Origin: Planococcus citri
Taxonomy: Eukaryota > Arthropoda > Insecta > Hemiptera > Pseudococcidae
Assembly: GCF_950023065.1 (NCBI RefSeq)
Contig: NC_088679.1
Coordinates: forward strand, 3,038,001 to 3,102,000
Length of the DNA: 64,000 nt
Reading direction: 5' to 3'
Shown here: piece by piece, positions 19,586 to 32,474 of the stretch
How the letters are laid out: every line of letters begins with the position of its first letter
Numbering within the stretch: position 1 is the first letter of the stretch
The notes under the pieces: generated by a model
What the model was told of the DNA's origin: nothing
Seen by the model: the letters and a program-made list of their open reading frames with translations, nothing else
The model's database searches: none
Translations under genes and position numbers: made by a program

Positions 19586-22500
19586 GTACTTTGAAGGAAT
19601 CGTGCAGGCCTAGTGTTATTTCCACTTTCATCGAAATCAGTTCGGCGGTTTTCTAGGTAACGAGTTTTAATAAATGTTGAAAAAAAATGCGTCGCTCGAT
19701 AAACTTGGAAGCTTTGAGCTTTTGGAACTTGATGATGATGGCGAAATGTCCGGCTGGTAGCCTAGTTAGTTGTGAAATTTCAAATTTGATCCAAATCGGT
19801 TCAGCCGTTGCTGAGAAATTCAATTTTTAATGAATTTCGTGCAAAGTCATCCCATGAAAATTTCCAAAAGCTCAATTTTGTTTGCGATTACGCTCGAAAG
19901 CTGCAAACTTAAAAGTTTTAATTTTTATTGAAATTGCCAATGTCAAAATAGTTTTTTGTTTTGCCAAAATTGCTGATAAAGCTCATTCTCTCAATCATAT
20001 CAAATTTTACCATTTATTCTTTACTTTCAGAATTTTTCAACTTTTTGCCCATTTTTCCTGTTCTTTTTGAAAAATGGCAATATTTTGACGATTTTCTCGA
20101 AAATGCCCCCTCTTCGAGAGCCCATTTCTTTCCTCCAGGGGCACTTCCTGAGCTAAAATTTCGAGCACCTACCTTTCAACTCAACATGAAGGTCTCTGCT
20201 GAATTTAGTCAAAATCCGACGATTTTTTTTGGCGATCCACCATTATACTACGAGTAGATAGGTCATTGGGAAAGAACGAATGCTTCAACGATCACGACAC
20301 AAAAATCAAAATCTAAAACTTAAATGGCATGAAAACTCGATTTTTGAAGTTGAAAAGTGACGAGAAAGGGGAAACCCTCGAGAACATATCGTTAAATTTT
20401 TATCTCAATCACTCACCGTGTGATATAATGACTCATAAAAAAAAATCAAACACCATATACCACTTTCAACGAAACAAAACATTTCAAAATTTGAATCAAG
20501 TAAAGAGGTAGGTAGTAGGTACCTGTTATCGAAGCTGACATTCTTTTCCCAAAAACAAACACCACAAAGAAAAGTATTTACGTTTCAAAAAAGCAGTCTT
20601 AATACGTACGATAATGTAGACTACAACAGAGAGATACGAATCTCGAACGCTATCGGTATTTCATTCTATACCGATTACCGACCCAGGGAACGTGGCTGCG
20701 AGGGAAAAAATTGTCATATAACATGCATACTTGTGAATAGAATTCTAATTGGCGAAACCACAACAAATATTCCCGAAGCTCGGATTTGAAATTTATTGCT
20801 AATACGCACGGAATATTAATAAAGAAATGAAAAATTAATTTAATACGTCTTTAATTACGACAATGTAAACCCAGTTGGTGTACACGAAAAGGAGAGAAAA
20901 AATGGTAGGAAAAAACCGTCTTAGGCGCGTTTTTTAAAGCACCGTGTAGAAAAATCTGTTCGTAGATTATAAAGATGTCTCGATAAATTACCGTAGTCAT
21001 AAATTTCACAGACTGGTTTTTAAAATGTTATTGTACGTATTACACGTTCACCGTGTATCGAATAGAAAGACAAGAAGCAGTCCTTTATATCTCGTTTTCC
21101 AACAAAAAAAAAAAAAAAAAAAACTCACCCAAATGAAAAAAAAGCCTTTCCAGTAATTATACGTTCCGAAGAGAGACTGTAAATTAGAGAGTAGCAATGA
21201 AAAATTACGTGTAAATTGAAAAAATTAATGGTATGTGTTACAAATTGTAGTAACATGCGAGAGGTACAATAATGCAACTATGCATTCGGTTTGTTATACC
21301 TATAATAGTTCGTACCTACATTCAGAATGTAAAATGAATTTTCGAAATAATTTTTTTTCCTTTTTTATTTCAAACAGATGTCCATTCACTGTTTTGAAAA
21401 CATTTTAAAATTCTGTTGGAATTTTTCACGATTTTTGTAAACATGTGTGAGATATTTGTCAATTTTGAATAAATTTTCATACAATTTCTCAAAAAATCAG
21501 TTCCATAGTTTCTGAGCAATTTACAGGAAATTTTTGGTAAATTTTTTGAAACCTTCTCCCAAGCAAATTGCACAAAATTCTCTGAAATTTTTCTTGCTGC
21601 AAACTTTCTTCATTTTTCACGGTTTTCCACCCTCTGTACATTCATTGGCAATACAAGCACAATATAATACTTAATTAAATATGGCACGAGCACTACGTAT
21701 TACGTACCACCTACACAACTGACACAACGCTGATCTATAAGCTCATACAGACGTTTATTCACGAATATGTAAATTATACGATAATTACGACGCAGTGAAG
21801 TGTGAGACGGCATGAAAGGTGCACAGTATAAACTGACCAGGGAACACTCAGTAATACACCATAACAGTAAACTTTAAAGCTCGTACAACAAGGGTATTTA
21901 CACTGCTTTCAGAAGCAGAAGCCAGCGGCGAGCTCATTTATCTAGATTTAATTGAATATGCACATTGCACTTCGATACATGACACAATTAATACTGCAAT
22001 CATACCACCATCTATGTAGGAGTAAACGAAGGCAACACTTTATGCAGATGCTTGCATATGCTTTTGCCTATACCAAAAGCCTCAAACGTACAATAATATA
22101 ATCAATTACATGCGAAACTGGTGCAACACATAAAAAATGATTGGTTCACCAATGGAAACACTGCTGATCCAAGTTTCAGTCTGAAATTAATAATATTGAC
22201 GCGAAAATGATCCAAAATTAAAAACAAAAATGATGAAATTCATCCAAAAAAAATAGTTGAACATGAGACAAATTGGTAGGTATAGAATATTGAGAAAAGT
22301 TTCAGGAAATGCAAAAATATAGAAAAGAAATTACTTAAAATTGACAAAAAAATAGACAAAATTGGTCGGAAAATGGTTAAAAATCAAGAAAATTGGTAGA
22401 TTAAACGAAGATGAAATATCAAAATTATAAAACATAATACAGAAAGTTTTTCAAAATTCAGGAAAAATCAGCTAAACTTACATAAAAATGATCGAAAACA

Positions 22501-23114
22501 AAAATACGTCATTTAACAAATTTTTGAGAAATTTTCCGAAAATTACTACAAAAATCATTTTAAAAAATTGATAAAACTTACACACTCGTAATATGGAAAA
22601 AAGCATTAACTCATTAGAAAATCAGTAAAGTTGACATGAAAAGTAACACATCGTGACATTTTCAGATTCGTTTCGACATTATTGAAGATGATTCGTTCGC
22701 GAACGGTTTGATCAAAGGCGAAAATTCGATCGCAAGTGAATGAACGAATCGACAATGGAAAGTCAAACTACGTACCATCATGTATGTAGATGAAAGATCG
22801 CAGCATAAAATTCGAAATTACAAATCCATCAATGAAATTTGGAGTTGATTCGTTCGCGAATGATTCGCTCAGAATCGATGAATCATTTGTAAACGAGTGA
22901 ATCACTTGGAATCAAATCACATAACACGCGGCCAGACAAAATAAAAAGTACAATTTTAATCCATCGATAAAAAAATTGCGAATGATTCGTTCGCGAACGA
23001 TTTGCTCAGTAGAGAAAAATTATTCGAGAGCGAATAAACTATCGATAAATTCAAGTCAAGTAAGAATGAGGCTGACATGACGAAATTTGACAGTTCCAAA
23101 CCTATCATCAAAAA
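19586..23114. other. Intergenic, no gene supported; degenerate minisatellite fragment
   Basis: AT-rich sequence with a poly-A run at about 21104-21123. At 22680-23040 short pieces of the minisatellite motif (GATTCGTTCGCGAACG, CGAATGATTCG) reappear in degenerate form. A low-complexity block with repeated AAAATTG and AAAAATC motifs lies at 22190-22620. No coding evidence. Confidence 0.6.
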
Positions 23115-25462
23115 TTATACTCCGTTTTGAGCAGTTCTGGAGCCTCCAGCAGATTTTTGAAACTCGAAATTCCCACAAAATTCCATCAAATTGGAGTTGC
23201 AAAGCTGAAATTTATTCTAAAAACTAATTTCAATACGCTACGAAGTACTACAGGTGAATTTCAAGTCGTTTTGGAGCCTCCAGCGACTTTTCGAAAATTC
23301 CTTAAGCCTCTAGCAGATTTTTGAAACTTCAAATTTTCACAAAATTTCATCAAATGGAGATGGAAAGCTGCAATTTACTCTACACTCCAATTTTAACACT
23401 CTCTGAAGACGAATTCAGATGGATTCAAGTCATATATGAGCCTCCAGCGACTTTTTTGAAAATTACTGGAGCCTCCAGTAGATTTTTGAAACTTGAAAAT
23501 TTCATCAAACTGAGATGGAGAGTCGAAATTCATTCTGCAAACTAATTTCAATACGCTACGAAGTTGACTGCTGGTGTATTTCCAGTGGTTTTGGAGCCTC
23601 CAGCGACTTTTTGAAAGGTTATATGGCGTTTTTTTGGAAAATTTAGAAAGATTTCCTAAAAGTAGCTGGAAGTTTCAAAACCATTTGAAACCACCATGTA
23701 GTCTGCAAAGTAAATTTCAGCTTGCCAACTCCACTTGATGACTAAATGTTGCGGGAATTTCAAGTTTCAAAAATCTACTGGAGGCTCCAGTAATTTTCAC
23801 AAAAGTCGCTGGAGTCTTCAAAACGACTTGAAATCCACCAGCAGTCAACTTCGTAGCATATTGAAATTAGTTTGCAGAATGAATTTCGACTCGTCATCTC
23901 AGTTTGATGAAATTTTGGGGAAATTTCAAGTTTCAAAAATCTACTGGAGGCTCCAGTAATTTTCAAAAAGTCGCTGGAGGCTCCAAAACGGCTTGAAATT
24001 CACTTGCAGTACTTCGTAGCGTATTGAAATTAGTTAGTGCTCGATAATTTTTCATTTGATTTTACCTGTAACTTTCAGAACTGAGCTTTTTTGGGTCAAA
24101 TTCTGAGTTGTACTTTGTACTCTTTGAAAAAAACGTTAAAATCACGTTTTCACGATTTCAACGAAATCAAATCTCAGAATTTGACCCAAAAAAGATCAAT
24201 TTTGAAAGTTACAGGTAAAATCAAATGAAAAATTATCGAGCACTTGCTAGTGTGTTTCAAATGTAAATTCTTCAATTTATTTGAAAATATATGCATAAAC
24301 ACCTTGTTTAGGGGTTCCTAAGGTGAGGGGCTCTAAAAGAAGGACTCAGAATTACGAATTTAGGAGGAGCTTAACTGAACTTTTTCATCTAGATAATCGA
24401 ATATATACCTCAAAACATTACGTTTGGCGCAAATCGCAGGTTTCTAGCTTTCCAGGGATTCCCAAAATATCGAAATTACGAAAAATTGGGAAATTGGATT
24501 TGTGAGTACCAGCGGAAAATTTTATTGAGTTCAAAATTTGGTAGGATGAAGGTCTTTCAGATACTAATAAACTGCAAAAAGCGTTTTAGGGAGGTTCAAA
24601 GGGGTAAGTTCAAAATGGTGGTTCCAAAATTTTCAAAAAATCAACCCCCCCCCCCAATTTCTGCTCCCGAGGGTCGAAAATGGGGAAATCACCTCGCATA
24701 ACGTTTATCGGGTTCAAACAGATATTTTACGCTAAAAAAGTTTTTGAAAATAATACTCAGTGGTTCCAAAAATTATTTTTTTATTCGCAACTTTGGGAAC
24801 CCCTGGAGCCCAAAAAAAATGGTCATTTTGGGTTAACTAACCACGGATTCGCATTTGGGACATTTGTTACAACATTTTAAGAATGGTCGAGTCGATAACT
24901 GGCCTGGGGCCAAAAAGTGGCCTTATCGGGACTCCTCCTTTCAGCTTTACAACTCCAATTTGATGGAATTTTGTGGGAATTTCGGGTTTCAAAAATCTGC
25001 TGGAGGCTTCAGAACTGCTCAAAACGGGCTGAAACCGTTTCCAATCCATTTGGCATGTCGAAAATAGGGTATACCCAAAATTTCAGCTTTCTTGGTCAAT
25101 TTGGTAAAATTTTGATTTTTTTCCTCATTTTTGGCCTACATTTGATTTTCAAAAATTCACCAAAAATCGAAAAACGCACTTTAGAACTTGAAATTTTGAC
25201 AGGTGATAAATTTTTGCATGATCTTTCGATCTACCTTTGTAAGGTTTGAAAAATTTCGTGCAAGTCCTATGTTGAAACGTAAAATCTGCGATTTCGGTTG
25301 ACTTGTCAATCAAAATGGCCGCCATTTTGTAAGTAAGACCAACTTTTTTTTGGGCAAGTTTGCTTTAAAATGTTCCTTAGGATGTCCCCTTTAAGAAAAA
25401 AGTTGTCCCGGAGGATCGGCGGGGGGGGGGTGAAATCACTCCTGCTGCCATATGCCGGACTA
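23115..25462. repeat. Foldback repeat family, copy b (interrupted)
   Basis: Two parts, 23115-24035 and 24930-25462, carry the same subrepeats as copy a and end in CATATGCCGGACTA at 25449-25462. Between them lie a small palindromic element (24036-24244) and about 680 bp of unrelated sequence. Repeat-derived ORFs in all frames are not genes. Confidence 0.75.
24036..24244. mobile_element. MITE-like palindromic element, 209 bp
   Basis: About 72 bp at the left end (AGTGCTCGATAATTTTTCAT...) returns inverted at the right end (...ATGAAAAATTATCGAGCACT) with very few mismatches around a 65-bp centre. It interrupts foldback copy b. I could not identify a clear target-site duplication. Confidence 0.6.
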
Positions 25463-28452
25463 GAATGAATAACTATTCAATCAAATCCTCCATCGATAAG
25501 AATTGAAGATTCTATACCACAGGTATTATTTTAAAACTGGATTTTTGGAAAAGGAGATTTCTTAAATTTTGAAAAAACAGCGACAATTATGTAGAATATT
25601 AATCCTTCAACAAAATTTTAAAAATCGAATTTTCTGAATTTCTAAAATTTCAGAATCAGTTTCCAAATTATTTTGTTTCATACCTATCTTTTTCGTCAAA
25701 ATTTTGAAAATCGTGTTTTAAATTTCAAAATATTTTGAAGCTTTTGAAATTTTGAAAATAAAATTCAATTAAAACGTAAGAATCAAATTTGCAAACTGAT
25801 TTCAAAATTTTTGAGATTTTGACATTTCGTTTTCCAAGTTTCATGTATAAGATACTGGAAGCATAATTTTAAAATTGACATTTTGCAAACCTGATTTTAA
25901 TAAGCAGGTACATATAAAAACAATAAGAATAAATCTCGAAATTTTAAGATTTTGAAAATTTTGAAACCTGTTATGAATCATGCTGAAAAGACTGAAATGA
26001 CTCGTTCCTTTTCTTATTTTCAAGCTGACTTTTTTCAACTATTCTCATTTCATTTTTTATATACACTATACAGTTTAGGACTTTTGAGTCGTATTTTGTG
26101 GAGGGAATTTTTCGCAGAATGGAACATTATTGATCGATGATCGAGATAACAACGTTGTATGCCGAGTTTCATTGTGGATAATATCTAGGGTTTTTTTTTT
26201 GAAAAAAAAAAAAAACAAAACAAAACAAACACATTTGCCTATAATTTTTTCCGCTCACTGTACAGGTAAAAATCTAGTGGCGAAAATTAAAAAAAACAGC
26301 AATAGAAACAAATTGGTCCGAGTCGACAAATTTCTCTTAATTGCACTACACCGGTCGATATCATTTTAACACATCAGTCGTCATAAATTTCGCAACTTTT
26401 ATAGCTCTCAAATCTTCAATCTACACCATCGTCGTTAGCTTTATGAAAATAGATACTCGAACGCACTACTACTCGTATTATAACGAACGAAGCATCCGAC
26501 TCGTTCGACACATTGCAATTTGCAATTGAATTTGCTAATTAAATTTAACCGTTTTGTAGGTTAGGTACCATAACTTTCTGAAAGCCACGACGCGACACCA
26601 GGAAAAAAATTTTATTACCTTCGAGCGAACCTTTCATATATACCTTATCTCAACTTTTTATATCGAGTTGCTCGGGTCGTCGTGGTCGCCAAAAAGGTAG
26701 GGAAAAAAATATGAAATGACCCAGCATCGGAACTCATCAAAGGATCAACAGATTATTGGTGTTCAGTATGGTACCGAATATGAATACCTATATACTTTTC
26801 GTATATCGTATAAGGTTTAAATTGAAACCGAAAAACCGATTTTATGATTTGTACGGCGCGCGCATACGTAATATAAAACATTTACACACGAATAAAAAAA
26901 ACCAGTCTTTAAACGAATTCCTCGCTTTAATATAATTTATCAAGACATCTTTATAATCTATAAACAGCATCACCGCCGCAGCCGCAGCCACCGCCGCCGT
27001 GTATTAAACACTGTTAAGTATTACGCGATACATTTTTCTTATCAACTTTATTACAAACCTCCATCGCCGATCTGCGATCGCGCGATGCAACATTGTTTTT
27101 AAAGCTTTGAAATTTCAAATAATTGCACCGATTTTTTGCGAGCATTTTTTTTTCGGCTTAGCTTATAAACGAACGAGGTATAGAAGATGGAAATTAATTT
27201 TCTTGATAATGAAAGGTGTTAAACGGGTGTTGTAAAAGTCAGATCGTATTCTCGCCAGTAATAGTGTGAGTATTTGCCCCCTATCGGTACATACAGCTCC
27301 CATATCTTTCAGCTAACTCGCTGCTTAATCGGTACGTCTCCTTTTTTTTTATCTTCTCGAGTGCAGAGTGGATACATAGGGGGGGGGGGATACGCATCGC
27401 GGGTATTATATGACATGTGGTAAAATGCGATAAATCATAATAAAAATCTGCTTAAACGCGTAAATGTTGTTATTATTATTATTTTAAATTTATTCGGTTT
27501 TCTATTACATAATTTAGTACGCCGTTTAATTTGAACAGGTAGGAGGCAGTAACATCAAAATAAATATGTTAAACAGTGCCGGTTACTATTCACCTAGCTT
27601 CGAGTTATAATTTACTAATATAATATATTTCTCAGCAATGCCGAATACGGTGCTTTGGCCGCCGCTGCCGCATCCTATGTACTATGTGATTTATTTAACG
27701 AGGACCTGTTCAGTATTTTTCTATATGGCCAACTTGCATCTCTCTATACATAATGTAATAATATAAGGTAAAAAAAGATTTCCATAGGTACATTTTTTTT
27801 TACTCTCTCTATCTATCTCCCTCCCTTCACCCTCTTCTCACGACTCTTCTTCCTATAATGTCTCTCTTCTATACTATAATGTAGACTGTACACTACACAT
27901 ACTTATAGACTGTAGAGTGAAGTATTGGATGGGGTTTCGTTCTGCTGCACGCATACTACATATATAGTTTAGAATGAGTTTCATACACAGTTTAACAGAG
28001 AATGGAATAAGCTGAAGGGAAGAGGTGGTTTTTTTTTATTAATATATACCTTAACCGTAACTATAAAATATTTATGCGCGTTAATACTAAATTATTATAA
28101 CATACTGCACCACCGAACTTGACTATTTTATGTCTTCATTTGTGCATCACCTCGTACATATAATATCTATATCTCTCTGCGTATTTGAATTTGTATAGGT
28201 AGAGATACCCAGCACCTACCTACTTTTCAAGGGCCCAGAACAGTACGTTTGGTGAAACTGCTTTTGATTGAGGGGGGGGGGTTGATTTTTATGCGGTTTC
28301 TTTTCTATATACATGGTACTTTTGTAACAGAATTTTTTGTTGAAAAAATCACTACTTTTTCACAACCCCCCCCCCCCCTTACTCAACATATAACACAAAA
28401 AAATGGCAAAATCAAATTTTTCACAGGAAAATTTTCAAAAAAAAAAAATTAT
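25463..28452. other. Intergenic, AT-rich, no gene supported
   Basis: Contains short repeats, a CCGCCGCAGCCGCAGCCACC tract near 26973 and poly-G/poly-C runs at 28262 and 28367 that are partly inverted relative to each other. No ORF with a recognised domain. Boundaries of the following LINE are approximate. Confidence 0.6.
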
Positions 28453-28641
28453 TATGTTATATGTTGGTTGGTTGTGCTAGACGTGTGTTTTCGCGTTCGT
28501 TGTGGCATGGCTTAACAAGAATTCAAATAATATTGATGTGATATTGTTTATGTAAAAAAAAACAACTATAAGTGCGTCGCGTCGTAAATGTAAACTATGT
28601 GGTCGCGATTATGAACAATTGCTGACAAACAATTTAAAAAT

Positions 28642-29883
28642 ATGATCGTTGGTGAACCTACCTATAATCAGCTGGCGGGTATGTACACAGACCTGTATCA
28701 GCAGTATGAAATACAGCAAAAAGAAATGGAACTGCTACGTAAAGAACACCAAGCATTGAAAGAGAAGTTGGAGGAAACTAGACCTCAATTCAGCCCATCC
28801 AAGATGTCAATTAGTATGGATATCGAGTCAGGCTTACCTAATAGCCAAAGTAAGCCAACATACAGTGACAAACTAAAGACAGTTGGAAAACGTATCCCGC
28901 CAATCTACGTAAGTGGAATCAAAGATATTAGTCTATTAACCACCATGTTCAAAGGCAAAAACGAATGTGAAATTCCAATAAAGCAGACTCTGTCTAATGG
29001 TGATGTAAAAGTTACATGTCCATCTGTAGAGGCCTACAGAACAGTACATAAATTGCTAGAAGAAATTCGTAAAAATCCCAGTCATGATATGTATGGCATC
29101 CAGCACCATACATACCAGTTGAAAAATGATAAACCATACCAAGTAGTCATAAGGGGGCTACATCCCTCCACTCCTATAGAAGAAATTAAAACAGAATTGG
29201 CAGTAATTGGCCATGAGGTCATTAATGTAACCAATGTAGTTATTAGGAAAACTGATCTTCAAAAGGATGAAAATGGAAGAATTATTAGCAAGAAAACATA
29301 TAAAGTAGCACTACCACTTTTTTATGTATACCTGCAACCCAAAGAAAATAATAAAAATATTTTTGAAGTAAATTACATGCTATACACAAAAGTAAAAGTG
29401 GAACCACCCATTAAGAAAAAAGAAATACCCCAATGTAAAAATTGCCAGTTGTTTGGGCATACAAAAGCATACTGTGGGAGAAAACCTAAATGTGTGAAAT
29501 GTGGTGGAGGTCATGACACAGCACAATGTAAGAAGAAAAAAGAAGACCCTATAAAGTGTGCCAACTGCAGTGGAGAGCACACAGCCAACTGGAAGGGATG
29601 TCCAGTGTACCAAGCCAAAGTTGCAGCAATAACAAAACCAAAAAGCTCAGTAGTTGACCGCATGAAGCAGAAAACAGCAATACCAATACAAGAACCTGTG
29701 AAAAGGGATGCCAAATCAAAAACTGAAGAATCAACTACAGAGACCCAAAATGTTACTGAAAATGATCAACCGGCAGCTGAACCAACCATCAAGGATGTCT
29801 GGAAACTGCTCCAAAAAATGGACAAGAGGATCTGCCAGTTAGAAAGCTTCCCGCAAAGTAAGCCCAAAACTAAGAAAAAATGA
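28642..29883 (+). CDS. LINE ORF1 protein, Gag-like with three zinc knuckles
   Basis: 413 residues starting at an ATG. The N-terminus (residues about 5-50) is Glu/Lys/Gln-rich with heptad-like Leu/Met/Tyr, a likely coiled coil for oligomerisation. The middle (about 85-255) resembles the RNA-binding region that precedes zinc knuckles in Jockey-type ORF1 proteins. Three knuckles follow: CKNCQLFGHTKAYC, CVKCGGGHDTAQC and CANCSGEHTANWKGC (nt about 29430-29600). The C-terminus is basic and Gln/Pro-rich with a short helix (IKDVWKLLQKMDKRICQLES). The protein binds LINE RNA in the ribonucleoprotein. Its TGA overlaps the ATG of ORF2 as ATGA. Confidence 0.9.
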   Translation: MIVGEPTYNQLAGMYTDLYQQYEIQQKEMELLRKEHQALKEKLEETRPQFSPSKMSISMDIESGLPNSQSKPTYSDKLKTVGKRIPPIYVSGIKDISLLTTMFKGKNECEIPIKQTLSNGDVKVTCPSVEAYRTVHKLLEEIRKNPSHDMYGIQHHTYQLKNDKPYQVVIRGLHPSTPIEEIKTELAVIGHEVINVTNVVIRKTDLQKDENGRIISKKTYKVALPLFYVYLQPKENNKNIFEVNYMLYTKVKVEPPIKKKEIPQCKNCQLFGHTKAYCGRKPKCVKCGGGHDTAQCKKKKEDPIKCANCSGEHTANWKGCPVYQAKVAAITKPKSSVVDRMKQKTAIPIQEPVKRDAKSKTEESTTETQNVTENDQPAAEPTIKDVWKLLQKMDKRICQLESFPQSKPKTKKK

Positions 29884-32474
29884 CTGAGTCATCTCTGCGA
29901 GTTCTCACATGGAATGCAGATGGACTAACTAAAAGAAAGGAAGAGCTTGAAATTTTCCTTAGTCAGCAGCATATAGATGTTGCGCTGATATCAGAAACTC
30001 ATCTAAAATATGGTGCAAACCTGAAGTTCCGAGAGTATGTCATGTACCACACATCACATCCAGATGGTGGTGGGTGGCGAGGCTCTGCTGTAATTATCAA
30101 AAAAAGTATCAAACACTTCTTAAACCAAGGAGTTCAGGAAAACAACATGCAAGTCACAGTTGTAACTGTACAAAACAAAAAATATGAAATAAACCTTGCA
30201 GCAGCTTATTTTCCACCTAGCAAACGAGGGTTGAAAATAACTGATGTGGACTGCATCAAACTATTCAAGCAACTTGGTAAACGTTTCATCATTGGAGGAG
30301 ACTTCAATGCCAAGCACACAGTTTGGGGCTCAAGAATAGAAAACACCAGAGGAAAAGCAATGCTACAGGCCATCAATGTTTATGGATGCCAATATCACTC
30401 TTCAGGTGATTCTACATACTGGCCAAGTGATCCAAATAAGATACCAGATCTACTAGATTTGTTCATCTCAAAGGGTATTGCTTCCAACTACATGGAAACT
30501 AAAAGCTATAATGATCTTTCCTCAGACCATACCCCTGTATTGCTAACTCTCAGTGAAACAGTCATACAAAAACAGAAGCCTACATTTCTCACAAATCGGC
30601 ACACAGATTGGGACAAATTTAGAGAAGAATTAGATCAGAGAATAGTTTTGAGAGTAAAACTCAAAACTGAGCAAGAACTCGATACACAAGCACAAAACTT
30701 CATAGATGATATTAGCAAAGCAGCAAAAATATCAACTACAGATGTCAAAAGTGAAAATGTTCAAGAAAACAGCTATCCATATGAAATTAGGGAACTTATA
30801 AAGCAGAGAAGAAGTGCTAGATGTGTCTGGCATACCAATCGCACACCTGAAAACAAAAATAGATTCAATCGAATCAGCAATAAGCTGAATCGAATGATAA
30901 AGGAATTCAATCAAAGCAACTTTAGTCGGTATTTAGAAGAATTGAGCCCAAATGCTGATAAACAATACTCCTTATGGAAAGCTACAAAGCGTCTAAAACG
31001 TCCTGTGGTCCGGAACTCTCCCCTCAAAAATGAGTTTAACCAGTGGATACGCCAAGATGAAGAAAAAGCAGAGATGTTTGCAGAACATCTATTTAGAACA
31101 TTCCAACCACACAACATTCCATCTACCACAGCACTAACGGAAGATTTAATGCCAAATCTCCAAATAAAACCAGTTACTCCAATGGAAGTTGCCAAAGAAA
31201 TTGAAAGAAATCTTAATCCAAAGAAATCTGCAGGTATTGATAAAATCTCACCAAGAATACTGAAGGAGTTATCAAAAAAAGGTATTGTGATGCTGACATA
31301 CATATTCAATGCATGCTTTCGGCTAGAGTATGTGCCACTGTCCTTCAAAATTGCAAAAATCATCATGCTGAAAAAACCAGATAAGGCTGAAGAAAAAGTG
31401 GAATCATATAGACCAATTTCAATATTGCCTGCAATATCAAAATTATTTGAAAAGCTACTTCTGAAACGCCTGAAACCTCTAGCCAGAATACCAGACCATC
31501 AGTTTGGGTTTCGTAATCAACACTCAACAATAGAACAGGTCCATAGGGTTGCAGCTATCATTGAAAAAGCATTTGAGGAAAAGAAATACTGTTCTGCAGC
31601 ATTTCTTGACGTAGCACAAGCATTTGACCGAGTATGGCACGAAGGTCTCCAATCAAAACTTGCAGAAATCCTACCAGGAAATTATGTTCGTCTCCTGAAA
31701 TCCTATATCACAGGAAGAGCATTCAGGGTGTTTCATGGAGATGCTATCTCTACTCAACATCCAATTAATGCTGGAGTGCCTCAGGGTAGTGTTCTGGGAC
31801 CAATCCTGTATTTAATCTACACGGCTGATATACCAACAACAGAAGAAACTGAAACTGCAACGTTTGCTGACGACACTGCAATTTTATCAGTTCATCCATC
31901 CCAAGCCCAAGCAACAGAGAATCTCCAAAAAGCCCTTGATGGGATCTCAAGATGGGCAGATCAATGGAAAATCAAGCTAAATGAGCAAAAGTCAACTCAT
32001 GTCACATTTGCTAAGAGAAAATGTGATGGTCAATACTCAGTCTACATTAAACAGAGTGAAATTCCAGCTGCCAGCCATGCAAAGTATCTGGGTATTCATC
32101 TTGACTCTAGTCTTACCTGGAGGCACCATATTGACCAGAAGAAGACTCAAATCAACCTGAAACTCCGCCAAATGTACTGGTTGATTGGACATCATTCAAA
32201 AATGAAGATTGAGAGTAAAAGGCTAATTTATCAAATGATAATTAAACCAGTATGGACATATGGGATACAGTTATGGGGATGTGCCAAACCATCAAACCGA
32301 AAAATCATTCAAACAGTTCAAAACAAAACTCTGCGAACAATCACGGGTGCAAGATGGTTTCAGACCAACGAAGCACTACATAAACGTCGGCTAAGAGCGG
32401 AAGAGTGCCTCGTGACTTTTTTTTCATCTTTTAGAAACGGTGTCACTGTACAGGTAATTTTAAAGTTTTTTTAA
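29880..32474 (+). CDS. LINE ORF2: endonuclease and reverse transcriptase, C-terminus disrupted
   Basis: Starts at the ATG of the ATGA overlap with ORF1. An apurinic-type endonuclease occupies residues about 1-225: VLTWNADGL, ISETHLK, GGDFNAKHTVWGS, NTRGKAML and SSDHTPVLL. RT occupies about 430-720: AFLDVAQAFDRVWHEGL, GVPQGSVLGPILYLIYTADI and the catalytic ATFADDTAIL. No RNase H follows. The normal frame holds to codon 32382-32384; the last 30 codons to the TGA at 32472-32474 are read from an inserted MITE. The genuine C-terminal coding segment is still visible in the same frame after the insertion (32636-32797, ending TAA), so the uninterrupted protein would be about 888 residues, a normal length. 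ORF2 nicks target DNA and copies the RNA by target-primed reverse transcription. Confidence 0.9.
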   Translation: MTESSLRVLTWNADGLTKRKEELEIFLSQQHIDVALISETHLKYGANLKFREYVMYHTSHPDGGGWRGSAVIIKKSIKHFLNQGVQENNMQVTVVTVQNKKYEINLAAAYFPPSKRGLKITDVDCIKLFKQLGKRFIIGGDFNAKHTVWGSRIENTRGKAMLQAINVYGCQYHSSGDSTYWPSDPNKIPDLLDLFISKGIASNYMETKSYNDLSSDHTPVLLTLSETVIQKQKPTFLTNRHTDWDKFREELDQRIVLRVKLKTEQELDTQAQNFIDDISKAAKISTTDVKSENVQENSYPYEIRELIKQRRSARCVWHTNRTPENKNRFNRISNKLNRMIKEFNQSNFSRYLEELSPNADKQYSLWKATKRLKRPVVRNSPLKNEFNQWIRQDEEKAEMFAEHLFRTFQPHNIPSTTALTEDLMPNLQIKPVTPMEVAKEIERNLNPKKSAGIDKISPRILKELSKKGIVMLTYIFNACFRLEYVPLSFKIAKIIMLKKPDKAEEKVESYRPISILPAISKLFEKLLLKRLKPLARIPDHQFGFRNQHSTIEQVHRVAAIIEKAFEEKKYCSAAFLDVAQAFDRVWHEGLQSKLAEILPGNYVRLLKSYITGRAFRVFHGDAISTQHPINAGVPQGSVLGPILYLIYTADIPTTEETETATFADDTAILSVHPSQAQATENLQKALDGISRWADQWKIKLNEQKSTHVTFAKRKCDGQYSVYIKQSEIPAASHAKYLGIHLDSSLTWRHHIDQKKTQINLKLRQMYWLIGHHSKMKIESKRLIYQMIIKPVWTYGIQLWGCAKPSNRKIIQTVQNKTLRTITGARWFQTNEALHKRRLRAEECLVTFFSSFRNGVTVQVILKFF

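Noticed and set aside
19417..19656. ORFs on both strands in the minisatellite
   Set aside because: They arise from the repeated GAATCATTCGCGAACGAATT sequence, which happens to be open on both strands.
23127..23324. Recurrent ORFs with SSGASSRFLKLEIPTKF-like products in the foldback copies
   Set aside because: The same peptide appears because the DNA repeat is the same; it occurs in arms of both orientations, with no start context or domain.
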